From contig SKHL01000265.1 in the NCBI GenBank assembly GCA_007116995.1, positions 1 to 8,318 on the forward strand: a DNA stretch of 8,318 bases. The letters are read 5' to 3'. The notes under the pieces are model-generated. The model was given only the letters and a program-made list of their open reading frames with translations. It did not search any database and was not told the DNA's origin. This document shows, one piece after another, positions 1 to 5,273 of the stretch. Source of the stretch: Limnochordia bacterium. Lineage in GTDB: Bacteria > Bacillota > Limnochordia > Darwinibacteriales > DTU012. A program made the position numbers and the translations under genes. Within the stretch, counting starts at the first letter, position 1. Each line of letters opens with the position of its first letter.

Positions 1-2
1 GT

Positions 3-668
3 GTGATTTTCTACTTAAAGGGGTTGCTAGGAGTGGCCATTATCGCTTTCATCAGCTTCCATCCGTTTCCTCCAGCCCAACGTAGCCATCAATCTATGAA
101 CATATTTGGAGGCATACTCTCTTTTAGCCTCTTCTGTCTAGGCACGGTAATCTTTATCTACTCCGGCGTAGGACATACACTAAACACTTGGATTAGCACC
201 TATATGGAGCAGGTGGCTCATGTTCCCGTATTTTTAGCAGCTGGAACTCTCGCAATCTATAATCTTGGAATCACTCTCGGCAGACTATTTTGTGGTATTA
301 TTTTGAAAAACACCAGTGAAGCCGTGTTGATCTTGAGCATGTCCATCTTATCCTTACTCGCTATTTCGTTAGCATTATTTAGCCAGTCTGGTATCCTAAT
401 CGTGATCGGTCTAGGACTAACAGGTTTTTTCTTTGGCGGCCTTTTCCCTACAGTCATAGCTATTGCAGGCCGCATATACCCCGATAGAAGAGGGACAATA
501 ACGGGAGTTTTGATTATGGCAGCGGCTCTTGGCAGCATGACGATTCCAGCAACAACAGGCTTTCTAGCCCAAGTCTGGTCATTAACCGCGAGTCTCCGTC
601 TCTCCATTATTTCCGTCTTTATCTTGGTGATCATAGCACTCCTGTTACCCAGATCCGAGAAAGAATAA
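3..668 (+). CDS. Major facilitator superfamily transporter, C-terminal half (5' truncated)
   Basis: This is the 3' part of a secondary transporter in the cytoplasmic membrane; the 221 visible codons run open from the window edge, so the GTG at position 3 is probably not the real start. Hydrophobic segments at about residues 5-20, 36-55, 76-96, 107-127, 130-155, 167-187 and 198-216 fit the end of helix 6 plus helices 7-12 of a 12-helix MFS protein. The GRLFCG stretch (93-98) in the loop after helix 8 matches the MFS motif-A-like repeat of the second half. The segment GVGHTLNTWISTYM (55-68) resembles helix 7 of the FucP/sugar-type MFS branch, but the substrate cannot be read. The protein ends in a short charged tail, RSEKE. 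The neighbouring FCD-type GntR gene is convergent and may regulate it. I see no strong terminator after the TAA. MFS identity is secure; the subfamily is a guess. Confidence 0.88.
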   Translation: MIFYLKGLLGVAIIAFISFHPFPPAQRSHQSMNIFGGILSFSLFCLGTVIFIYSGVGHTLNTWISTYMEQVAHVPVFLAAGTLAIYNLGITLGRLFCGIILKNTSEAVLILSMSILSLLAISLALFSQSGILIVIGLGLTGFFFGGLFPTVIAIAGRIYPDRRGTITGVLIMAAALGSMTIPATTGFLAQVWSLTASLRLSIISVFILVIIALLLPRSEKE

Positions 669-693
669 CAACCCAAACCACTACTCCGCCCAT

Positions 694-704
694 GAAATTG
701 TTAC
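694..704 (+). repeat. GAAATTGTTAC word, copy 1 (candidate FCD-regulator site)
   Basis: An 11-bp word that recurs exactly at 802-812. Within it and the next two bases, TTGTTACAA (698-706) is a 4+4 dyad about a central T. It fits the loose TnGT...ACnA pattern reported for operators of FadR-subfamily GntR proteins, and such a regulator is encoded at 922-1572. The operator role is inferred. Confidence 0.35.
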
Positions 705-720
705 AAAATCTATTAAACCC

Positions 721-740
721 ATTATTTCCCAGGAAATAAT
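721..740. repeat. Palindrome 1 (ATTATTTCC-CA-GGAAATAAT)
   Basis: Perfect 9-bp inverted repeat around a CA spacer. It lies between the convergent 3' ends of the transporter gene and the GntR/FCD gene. The core TATTTCCCAGG (723-733 on the + strand) is repeated 90 bp downstream in palindrome 2. As RNA it could form an 8-bp AT-rich stem with a CCAG loop, but it lacks the GC-rich stem and long U tract of an intrinsic terminator. A protein-binding site is at least as likely. Confidence 0.5.
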
Positions 741-801
741 TTACCAGACCACATTACCTACAAGAATACACATTCGGAGAATAATAAACAACATCATACC
801 A

Positions 802-812
802 GAAATTGTTAC
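802..812 (+). repeat. GAAATTGTTAC word, copy 2
   Basis: Exact second copy of the word at 694-704, 108 bp downstream. It overlaps the left edge of palindrome 2 by 3 bp. TTGTTACTA (806-814) again fits TnGT...ACnA. A shorter match, TTGTTAC, is found at 1663-1669 upstream of the FCD regulator gene. Confidence 0.35.
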
Positions 813-831
813 TATTTCCCAGGGAATAGTA
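810..831. repeat. Palindrome 2 (TACTATTTCC-CA-GGGAATAGTA)
   Basis: A 10-bp inverted repeat around the same CA spacer as palindrome 1, with one T/G mismatch (817/824) that would be a G-U pair in RNA. It shares the core TATTTCCCAGG with palindrome 1 but differs at the flanks in a way that mostly keeps the symmetry (AT in copy 1, AC/GT in copy 2). That pattern suggests the dyad itself matters. Confidence 0.5.
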
Positions 832-842
832 GTAAATGCTCT

Positions 843-858
843 AATCTGTCGTCAGATT
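843..858. repeat. Small dyad AATCTG-TCGT-CAGATT
   Basis: Perfect 6-bp inverted repeat with a 4-base loop. It is followed by a less perfect hairpin at 871-892 (ACT-AGAG / CTCT-AGT with one bulged base). Both lie just beyond the 3' end of the leftward regulator gene and could be a weak transcription end for either convergent gene. Neither is followed by a clear T run, so I do not call a terminator. Confidence 0.3.
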
Positions 859-921
859 TCTATCCTGACCACTAAGAGGTGGAGACTCTAGTTGAAAGCC
901 ATTCCTAACACCCTCCATAAA

Positions 922-1572
922 TTAGTTCTCTTCAAATTTTTCTCGGATGTTCTCCATACTCCTTTGAATATGTTCCATGGCTAGCAGCTGAGCTTGCAAA
1001 GCATCTCGCTCTACAATAGCATCAATTATCTTCTGGTGTTCTAGTAATGTTTCACTTGGTGACCGCATTAACCCCTTCTGATAGCTAAATTGGCTAATAC
1101 TAAAAGACGTATTAATCTCCTGCAGCAGTTTATTCCCCGATAGCTCTGTTAAGCGAGCATGGAATTGCTGATCAATCATGGTATACTCTTGCTCTAACTC
1201 ATGCGTCCACGTCCCATGAAAACGTTGAAAGAACATCCTAAGCTCATCTAGCTCCTGATCACTAGCTTTCACTGCTACGGCCTTCGCTGCTGCTCCATCT
1301 AGAACCTCGCGTAGAGCGAAAGTATTTAGCATCTCGTGAAGGTTGAGCTTCTTCACATAGAATCCTCGCCGGGGTACATACTCTAGAATATTCTCCGAAG
1401 TTAGACGCTCTAACACTCGTAACAAGGGAGTCCGGCTAACACCATACTCAGCTGCTAGATGCTCTTGCCGCAGTTTCGTTCCTGGAGGGTACATTTGTTC
1501 CCATATCTCCTGTTTCAGTCGATTATATAAATATGAATTTAGATCCTCAAACTGGTTAGCAATTTTCATCAT
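922..1572 (-). CDS. GntR-family transcriptional regulator, FadR/FCD subfamily
   Basis: A one-component repressor or activator of about 216 residues, the usual length of the FCD subfamily. An N-terminal winged helix (about residues 10-75) carries the recognition stretch EHLAAEYGVSRTPLLRVLERL and the wing RRGFYV. An all-alpha ligand-binding domain follows (about 80-212). The residues D134, H138, H179 and H201 sit where FCD proteins bind a metal and the carboxylate of the effector, so a small organic or sugar acid is the likely signal; the exact ligand is unknown. I chose the ATG at 1572 because GGGAGGG (1581-1587) lies 8 bases upstream. A TTG six bases further upstream would be only 2 bases from that site, and the next ATG (1569) is also possible. 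It is convergent with the truncated transporter gene, which is a plausible target. It lies downstream of, and in the same direction as, the ABC operon, but across a 184-bp gap, so it is probably a separate transcript. Confidence 0.92.
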   Translation of the reverse strand: MMKIANQFEDLNSYLYNRLKQEIWEQMYPPGTKLRQEHLAAEYGVSRTPLLRVLERLTSENILEYVPRRGFYVKKLNLHEMLNTFALREVLDGAAAKAVAVKASDQELDELRMFFQRFHGTWTHELEQEYTMIDQQFHARLTELSGNKLLQEINTSFSISQFSYQKGLMRSPSETLLEHQKIIDAIVERDALQAQLLAMEHIQRSMENIREKFEEN

Positions 1573-1683
1573 ATGCAACGCCCTCCCATATCAACTTTGT
1601 CTTTTGAGTGCAAAACTCGCTCTTCTGTCCTTTGATTCTACACTTGCTGAAAATACCCTCTATTGTTACCTATCCAAATATGA

Positions 1684-1713
1684 ATCATTAGACCTAGCTT
1701 AAGTTAGTATCAA
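1684..1713 (-). promoter_or_regulatory. Weak candidate promoter for the FCD regulator gene
   Basis: On the - strand TTGATA (1708-1713, 5 of 6 to the -35 consensus) is followed after 18 bases by AATGAT (1684-1689, 4 of 6 to the -10 consensus). The predicted start would lie about 105 bases before the ATG. The TTGTTAC word at 1663-1669 would fall just downstream of the transcription start, a position suited to autorepression. The match is modest. Confidence 0.28.
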
Positions 1714-1719
1714 ATAGCT

Positions 1720-1737
1720 CCAGCCCCATTATGCTGG
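1720..1737 (-). other. Short hairpin after the operon's last gene
   Basis: CCAGC (1720-1724) and GCTGG (1733-1737) form a 5-bp GC-rich stem with an 8-base loop, about 20 bases past the stop of the DUF4097-like gene. On the operon's strand it is followed by AGCTATTTG rather than a real U tract. It may therefore be a weak or 3'-protective hairpin rather than an intrinsic terminator. Confidence 0.25.
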
Positions 1738-1756
1738 GAAAAACCTCTTTGTCTTA

Positions 1757-2842
1757 TCATAGATTTAGATGTATGCTGCCATACTCTGCCTTCACTCGGA
1801 CATTATGCTGACCAGCCTTCACAACTCCTACATGGGTTTTTCTGTTTCTGTCGGTCTCAGAAACGTCAAGTTCCAGATTTGAGTTGACATTGGCTCGATC
1901 CGTCCGCAGTAACACTGTATACCCCTTAGCAACATCACGCAATTCTACATCAATCAGCGTATGTCGACCACTCACGATAATAGATCCGGTGGTATCTAAC
2001 AGACGCACCGTTCCATAGCGACCTGATATGTCGATATCTGACTCTAGACCTGTTGCACATATATCACTATGTGAGCTAGCACCTTGTAAGAAGCCTGCTA
2101 CTCTCCGGAAATTTATCTGATCATGACCTGCTACAAAATTAACATTCCCAGCTACATCTTGGATATCTAGGTTAGAATGGCGAGCGCTTAGGTCTAAACA
2201 GCCCTGAACTCGGTCCAAGCTTAACTGACTATGAGTACTTGATAGTACGAGATTTCCTTTGAGATCCTGGATTTCTCCACTACTATGACTCACATCAAAG
2301 TTAGCCTCCTCGGAAATATTCCGTACTTGTAGGTCTCTGCCATGTTGCAAAGTAACCTCTACCCCAGCATGCAGATTTTCTAGAACCGTTTCTCCATGAT
2401 TAGATTCAAGCAAAACGTGCAGGCTATGTGGAAGATAGACAATAAAGTTCGTTCTCACACTGCGTACAGTTAGGGGCTTGGCCGGCTGTTGCACAGACAG
2501 ATCCAGCTGTTCTGGGGGCTCTGTTTGATTTAGCGTTAGCTCACTAAGGTATTTTATTGCCATCTCTTCTGAATCAGCAAATACAGTAATGGAATACGCT
2601 ACCTCTATCACATCTGTATCTTTCCCAATAATTTGCACGTCACCATGACGATTATTCAGCCTGAATGTAGCCAAGGATTCAGCTGGTATGGTTAGTGTCT
2701 CATCTAAGGATACATTGGGAAGAGCCAGTAATCGCTCCCGGTTATATTCGATGCTGCTAAAGGATGTCATCCGGTTTATTCGATAATTAAAGCTGTTCCG
2801 CCCATATATACCATCAGAGATAGCAAGAGCGGTAATGATCAA
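1757..2842 (-). CDS. DUF4097-like beta-repeat protein, apparently missing its normal start
   Basis: This is the last gene of the ABC operon. The protein is rich in short beta strands. Residues 148-300 hold nine motifs of the type H-(S/G)-x-(I/L)-x-(I/L/V), with the key H or Y at 149, 167, 186, 204, 222, 240, 258, 276 and 294. That is a period of 18 with one 19, as expected of a beta-solenoid of the DUF4097/putative-adhesin type. Partial motifs lie at 66-71 (HGDVQI) and 354-360. The frame's only listed start is a TTG at 2842 with no ribosome binding site. A strong AGGAGG sits 13 bases past the permease stop and serves an ATG at 2874-2876 in another frame, which ends after four codons. Removing one base would fuse MNRK to KIFIGTLLIITALAI, a typical membrane anchor or signal segment. 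The likely intact product is thus about 372 residues, anchored and outside the cell. The function is unknown; partnership with the ABC exporter is inferred from the operon. Confidence 0.75.
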   Translation of the reverse strand: MIITALAISDGIYGRNSFNYRINRMTSFSSIEYNRERLLALPNVSLDETLTIPAESLATFRLNNRHGDVQIIGKDTDVIEVAYSITVFADSEEMAIKYLSELTLNQTEPPEQLDLSVQQPAKPLTVRSVRTNFIVYLPHSLHVLLESNHGETVLENLHAGVEVTLQHGRDLQVRNISEEANFDVSHSSGEIQDLKGNLVLSSTHSQLSLDRVQGCLDLSARHSNLDIQDVAGNVNFVAGHDQINFRRVAGFLQGASSHSDICATGLESDIDISGRYGTVRLLDTTGSIIVSGRHTLIDVELRDVAKGYTVLLRTDRANVNSNLELDVSETDRNRKTHVGVVKAGQHNVRVKAEYGSIHLNL

Positions 2843-2860
2843 TAGAGTACCAATGAAGAT

Positions 2861-2889
2861 TTTATTTACGATTCATTTCTTTTTACCTC
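2861..2889 (-). other. Strong RBS and ATG with immediate stop: frameshifted start of the DUF4097-like gene
   Basis: On the - strand the permease stop TAG (2890-2892) overlaps AGGAGG, which lies 9 bases before ATG AAT CGT AAA TAA. The anchor-coding frame that follows (AAA ATC TTC ATT GGT) is +1 relative to this ATG. Turning AAATAAAA into seven A's, by dropping the T, would join the frames. Possible readings are a true mutation, a sequencing or assembly error in an A-rich stretch, a four-codon minigene with reinitiation, or a programmed +1 shift at the stop. The disrupted frame is seen directly; the cause is not. Confidence 0.6.
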
Positions 2890-3651
2890 CTATGCAATCT
2901 CTATCTGTGTTTCCCATAACCATGTGGCTAACAGAAACAGACCAACTATACTAAGCCAGATGGCTAAAACAGGGGAGAGTCCTAACTGGAACTGATATAC
3001 ATCGACCAGACCTTGGTTTATATTGAAGAAATCAAAGGTTAGAGGTCGAACCCAGTGAAGAATCGGCTCAATCAGTCCACCTACTCGACTGATTATCCAG
3101 AAAGATATTAGTAGTATCCATGCTAATACCGGCCCACGAAAGCGTTTGGCTAACCTTGATGTAATATAGGCAAAGTGAATTAACATAACCATGGCTGAAA
3201 CAGCTAATAAACCAAGTACTACCAGATTTACACCGTTTCTAAGATACCACCCAGCTGGTAATGGCGCAAAGGTATCACCGATAACCACAGGAATCAAACG
3301 ACCAAACAGTAACAAGAAACCGCTAATTGTTACCGCAAGAGCCACCAGAAATGCTATCATAACAGGGAATAGCTTAGTCGTTGTTACCTGCCAGCCCTTA
3401 ACAGGCAATGACAGCAGTAGATAGGCTGTATCATTACTCCATTCGGTACTATAGGATTGAAAACTGATCCAGATTAGCCACATGGGTAGAAAGCTTAAGG
3501 GTCCTAATCCATTAATTAGTAACACCGGGGCAGTCCAACTGGTCCTGGTGGCTACAAATACCTGCCAAATAAGGGTTAATCCAACAAATACGCCCATTGA
3601 CCAGCGTAACGCTAGTAGTTCTTTTCGTAATAACTGAAGGTAACTATTCAC
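2890..3651 (-). CDS. ABC-2 type transporter permease subunit
   Basis: Membrane half of an ABC exporter, 253 residues. Six hydrophobic segments are visible at about 17-34, 45-65, 95-122, 140-163, 174-194 and 225-246, the standard ABC-2 topology. The N-terminal KELLALRWSM amphipathic stretch and the segment STEWSNDTAYLLLSLPVKGWQ (68-88), between helices 2 and 3, are typical of this permease class, whose members often carry E-W-x-x-x-T-x-x-L-L-L-S-L-P. The start is a GTG at 3651 whose G is shared with the TAG stop of the ATPase gene (TAGTG), giving tight translational coupling. AAGGAGG (3662-3668) lies 10 bases upstream. The substrate is unknown. Relatives in YtrA-regulated operons respond to cell-wall-active antibiotics in Bacillus subtilis, which hints at export or sensing of a lipid or peptide. 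That is context, not evidence for this protein. Confidence 0.9.
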   Translation of the reverse strand: MNSYLQLLRKELLALRWSMGVFVGLTLIWQVFVATRTSWTAPVLLINGLGPLSFLPMWLIWISFQSYSTEWSNDTAYLLLSLPVKGWQVTTTKLFPVMIAFLVALAVTISGFLLLFGRLIPVVIGDTFAPLPAGWYLRNGVNLVVLGLLAVSAMVMLIHFAYITSRLAKRFRGPVLAWILLISFWIISRVGGLIEPILHWVRPLTFDFFNINQGLVDVYQFQLGLSPVLAIWLSIVGLFLLATWLWETQIEIA

Positions 3652-4358
3652 TAGAGATATACCTCCTTAAACAAGTCATTAATGGATAGATTCCGTTGCT
3701 CTCGTAGTGTATCCGCTCGGTCCATCAATCTAACTGTTCCCTTTTCTAAGAATAAGACAGAGTCAAACAACGCCTCAGTTTCTCCTATCTCATGAGTAGA
3801 TAGTATCATGGTTTGTTCACTTGACTTGAATTCCGATAGAATTACATCCACAATATGCCCTCTTGATGATGGATCTAAGCCTGAGAGGGGTTCGTCAAGT
3901 AAGACTAGTTTCGCATCTCTCGCCATGGCCACCACTAAACGTAACCTGGCTCTCATTCCCTTAGATAGGCTACTGATGCCTTGTTGTTCCGATAAATTCA
4001 TGAATCCAAGCAGTTCCTTGGCTCGATCCCATTGCCAATCACCATACATCGCACTGACAAACTTAAGAACTTCGCCTACCTTCATCCAGCGATAGAAGTA
4101 ATCGATTTCGGGTAAGTAAGCTATCTGCGATTTAGTTTCTCGGTTTGGAAATCGTCCTAATACCTCTAACCGCCCTCTGTCTGGTTTTAATAGGCCCGCA
4201 ATGCATTTTAGCAACGTGGACTTGCCACTCCCATTAGGCCCAAGCAACCCCAGAATCTCACCTTGACCGATTTGAAAGCTAACACCATCCAGAGCATTTG
4301 CCCCAGGAAAACGTTTGGCTAAGTTGTCTGCTTTCACAAAATAGGTTAGCTTCTCCAT
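3651..4358 (-). CDS. ABC transporter ATP-binding protein
   Basis: Cytoplasmic ATPase of the exporter, 235 residues and one nucleotide-binding domain. Walker A GPNGSGKST is at 40-48, the signature LSKGM at 131-135 (a common variant of LSGGQ in ABC-2 exporters), Walker B LVLLDEP at 151-157, D-loop SGLD at 159-162 and H-loop STH at 187-189. The Q-loop position reads YLPE (81-84), so glutamate replaces the usual glutamine, as in many single-domain exporter ATPases of this type. All catalytic residues are present, so the protein should be active. The ATG at 4358 follows AAGGAG by about 7 bases and lies inside the end of the GntR gene, overlapping it by 13 bp. It pairs with the permease encoded immediately after it. 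Confidence 0.95.
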   Translation of the reverse strand: MEKLTYFVKADNLAKRFPGANALDGVSFQIGQGEILGLLGPNGSGKSTLLKCIAGLLKPDRGRLEVLGRFPNRETKSQIAYLPEIDYFYRWMKVGEVLKFVSAMYGDWQWDRAKELLGFMNLSEQQGISSLSKGMRARLRLVVAMARDAKLVLLDEPLSGLDPSSRGHIVDVILSEFKSSEQTMILSTHEIGETEALFDSVLFLEKGTVRLMDRADTLREQRNLSINDLFKEVYL

Positions 4359-4783
4359 CTTCCATCTCCTTTTCCTTCTACTGGTGGGTCCACCTCGGTA
4401 ATATTATTTTGCGAATAATCACTATCTAATTGATGGGCTACTGTTGTTACAATCGTAGCTGTATCACACCCTAAGGACTTCATCTCTAATATAAAGCCTC
4501 GAACCATAGTATTAATCATTTCTGTGCGAACGCTCTCCACAATCTCGTCCTCCTGTTTAATAAATGTACCCTGGCCTCGTAGTGTTTCTACTAGACCAAT
4601 TAGTTCCATATCGCGATAGGCCCGCTGGATAGTATTGGGATTGACCTTTAATGAGGTAGCCAAGTCTCGCTGTGATGGAAGTTTATCCCCAGGTTGTAAA
4701 TCACCACGAACCAACGCTTTTCTGACGCCATCCATAATCTGGGCATAGATGGGTTGTGAGTTATCAAAATTAATTTTGATCAA
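4346..4783 (-). CDS. YtrA-type GntR transcriptional repressor
   Basis: First gene of the operon. I place the start at the TTG at 4781-4783, 6 bases after AGGAGGT (4790-4796), giving 145 residues beginning MIKINFDNSQPIYAQI. That is how YtrA-family proteins normally begin. An upstream ATG at 4805-4807 would add eight residues (MAPSGGGN) encoded by the ribosome binding site itself and is unlikely. The winged helix spans about 10-76, with LATSLKVNPNTIQRAYRDME as the helix-turn-helix and RGQGTFI as the wing. Only a short alpha-helical tail follows (about 80-120), with no effector domain, which defines the YtrA subfamily. The last 25 residues are polar and probably disordered. The family represses adjacent ABC operons, and the palindromic operator at 4821-4854 supports autoregulation. 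The 13-bp overlap with the ATPase gene ties their expression together. Confidence 0.93.
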   Translation of the reverse strand: MIKINFDNSQPIYAQIMDGVRKALVRGDLQPGDKLPSQRDLATSLKVNPNTIQRAYRDMELIGLVETLRGQGTFIKQEDEIVESVRTEMINTMVRGFILEMKSLGCDTATIVTTVAHQLDSDYSQNNITEVDPPVEGKGDGRWRS

Positions 4784-4820
4784 ATTACCACCTCCTGAGG
4801 GTGCCATGGATCTGGGTATC

Positions 4821-4854
4821 TAGTGCACTATTATACTAGTGCACTAGTATAATA
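4821..4854. promoter_or_regulatory. Double palindromic operator of the YtrA-type repressor
   Basis: TAGTGCACTA occurs twice, at 4821-4830 and 4837-4846, with centres 16 bp apart. The second copy lies in a perfect 26-bp palindrome (4829-4854) whose arms run TATTATACTAGTG and its complement. GntR/YtrA proteins bind dyads of the GT-N-AC kind. The site covers the -10 box and the expected start of the operon promoter, so a bound repressor would block RNA polymerase. The spacing of about 1.5 helical turns would place two dimers on different faces. The dyads are seen; the identity of the binder is inferred from position. Confidence 0.75.
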
Positions 4855-4877
4855 CACCTAGTCATCTTTTTTGTCAA
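4849..4877 (-). promoter_or_regulatory. Sigma-A promoter of the GntR-ABC-DUF4097 operon
   Basis: On the - strand a perfect TTGACA (4872-4877) is separated by 17 bases from TATTAT (4849-4854, 5 of 6 to the -10 consensus). Transcription would start at about 4840, giving a leader of about 57 bases before the TTG start codon. The -10 is part of the 26-bp operator palindrome. A strong promoter under a strong operator fits an operon kept off until induced. Confidence 0.8.
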
Positions 4878-4885
4878 GATAGTAT

Positions 4886-4914
4886 TTGCATTTAGTTCGG
4901 AAGTTTTTTATACT
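4886..4914 (+). promoter_or_regulatory. Candidate rightward promoter towards the dinG leader
   Basis: TTGCAT (4886-4891, 3 of 6 to -35), a 17-base spacer and TATACT (4909-4914, 5 of 6 to -10). The spacer contains a T run just before the -10. It lies back-to-back with the operon promoter but outside its operator. If used, it gives a leader of about 350 bases before dinG. No promoter of comparable quality was seen closer to dinG. Confidence 0.4.
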
Positions 4915-4957
4915 AAGTAAAAGGGGATCTTTTCTGAGTTTATTGAGAAGGACTATC

Positions 4958-5020
4958 ATGAACATAGCAGATTTTCGCAAAAAAAAACTCTTTACCATGA
5001 AGACAAGAAATATCTGTTGA
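4958..5020 (+). CDS. Candidate 20-codon leader ORF with an A9 tract
   Basis: GAGAAGG (4945-4951) lies 6 bases before an ATG opening a 20-residue frame, MNIADFRKKKLFTMKTRNIC, that ends in TGA. Codons 8-10 are nine consecutive A's (4979-4987), a place where polymerase or ribosomes could slip. One extra A would lead into a longer frame ending at a TAG about 60 bases on; one A fewer would stop almost at once. It lies 29 bases after the end of the candidate rightward promoter's -10 sequence plus a short untranslated region. I recognise no homologue. It may be a leader peptide, or a chance ORF with a good ribosome binding site. Confidence 0.3.
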   Translation: MNIADFRKKKLFTMKTRNIC

Positions 5021-5040
5021 CCCGTGGACCACTTGTTATG

Positions 5041-5147
5041 CTCTAGAACACAATATGCAGCTGGAGTTCTCACAGAACGAAGAGCTGACACCTACCGCGT
5101 CACTGGGTAATTCCATCCAGGTTGTCGTGACGAGAAAGCCTGGCTTA
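5041..5147 (+). other. Possible structured RNA leader upstream of dinG (alternative hairpins)
   Basis: The gene-free stretch 4855-5273 contains little else. GTTCT (5066-5070) can pair either with AGAAC at 5045-5049 or with AGAAC at 5074-5078. Further on, CGTCAC (5098-5103) can pair with GTGACG (5127-5132), with CTGG/CCAG nested inside (5103-5106 and 5117-5120). Instead, CCAGG (5117-5121) can pair with CCTGG (5139-5143), enclosing TCG-TGA-CGA (5125-5133). The two folds exclude each other, as in attenuators and riboswitches. I do not recognise a known riboswitch class. The remainder (5148-5273) shows only the weak AGAAGGTG ribosome binding region of dinG. Stems are short, so chance is possible. 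Confidence 0.25.
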
Positions 5148-5273
5148 TGCCCGATTTGAGACTAATATAGAAATAGAATACTACCGTCATAGGGGTTTTT
5201 ACCGTTAGTACTACACCATACCGATACCACAAAACACAGTAGATAAGAAGTGAAGAGAAGGTGCTACTAAAAG

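Noticed and set aside
871..892. Intrinsic terminator between the transporter and the FCD regulator
   Set aside because: The stem has a bulge and no T run follows on either strand. It is only mentioned as a weak hairpin.
3191..4095. Rightward open frames inside the ABC permease and ATPase genes
   Set aside because: They are antisense shadows of genes with clear motifs, with no protein-like features.
4784..4807. ATG at 4805-4807 as the start of the YtrA-type regulator
   Set aside because: The added residues would be encoded by the AGGAGGT ribosome binding site itself, and the family starts at the MIKINFDN stretch that follows it.
5066..5078. GTTCTCACAGAAC as a LexA/SOS box for dinG
   Set aside because: The half-sites are in the inverted order and spacing compared with the Gram-positive GAAC-N4-GTTC box.
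5124..5147. GTGACGAGAAAGCC, resembling the GGACGCAAAGCC signature of the c-di-GMP-I riboswitch
   Set aside because: The other hallmark segments of that class (CACAGGGCAAACC before it and the matching GGCCTAAACC part after it) are absent, and the dinG context is not typical.
5018..5158. A run of about 45 sense codons on the + strand (including NMQLEFSQNEELTPTASLGN) as a small gene
   Set aside because: No start codon with a ribosome binding site, and a TGA lies shortly upstream in frame. It may be a decayed fragment, but this cannot be supported.
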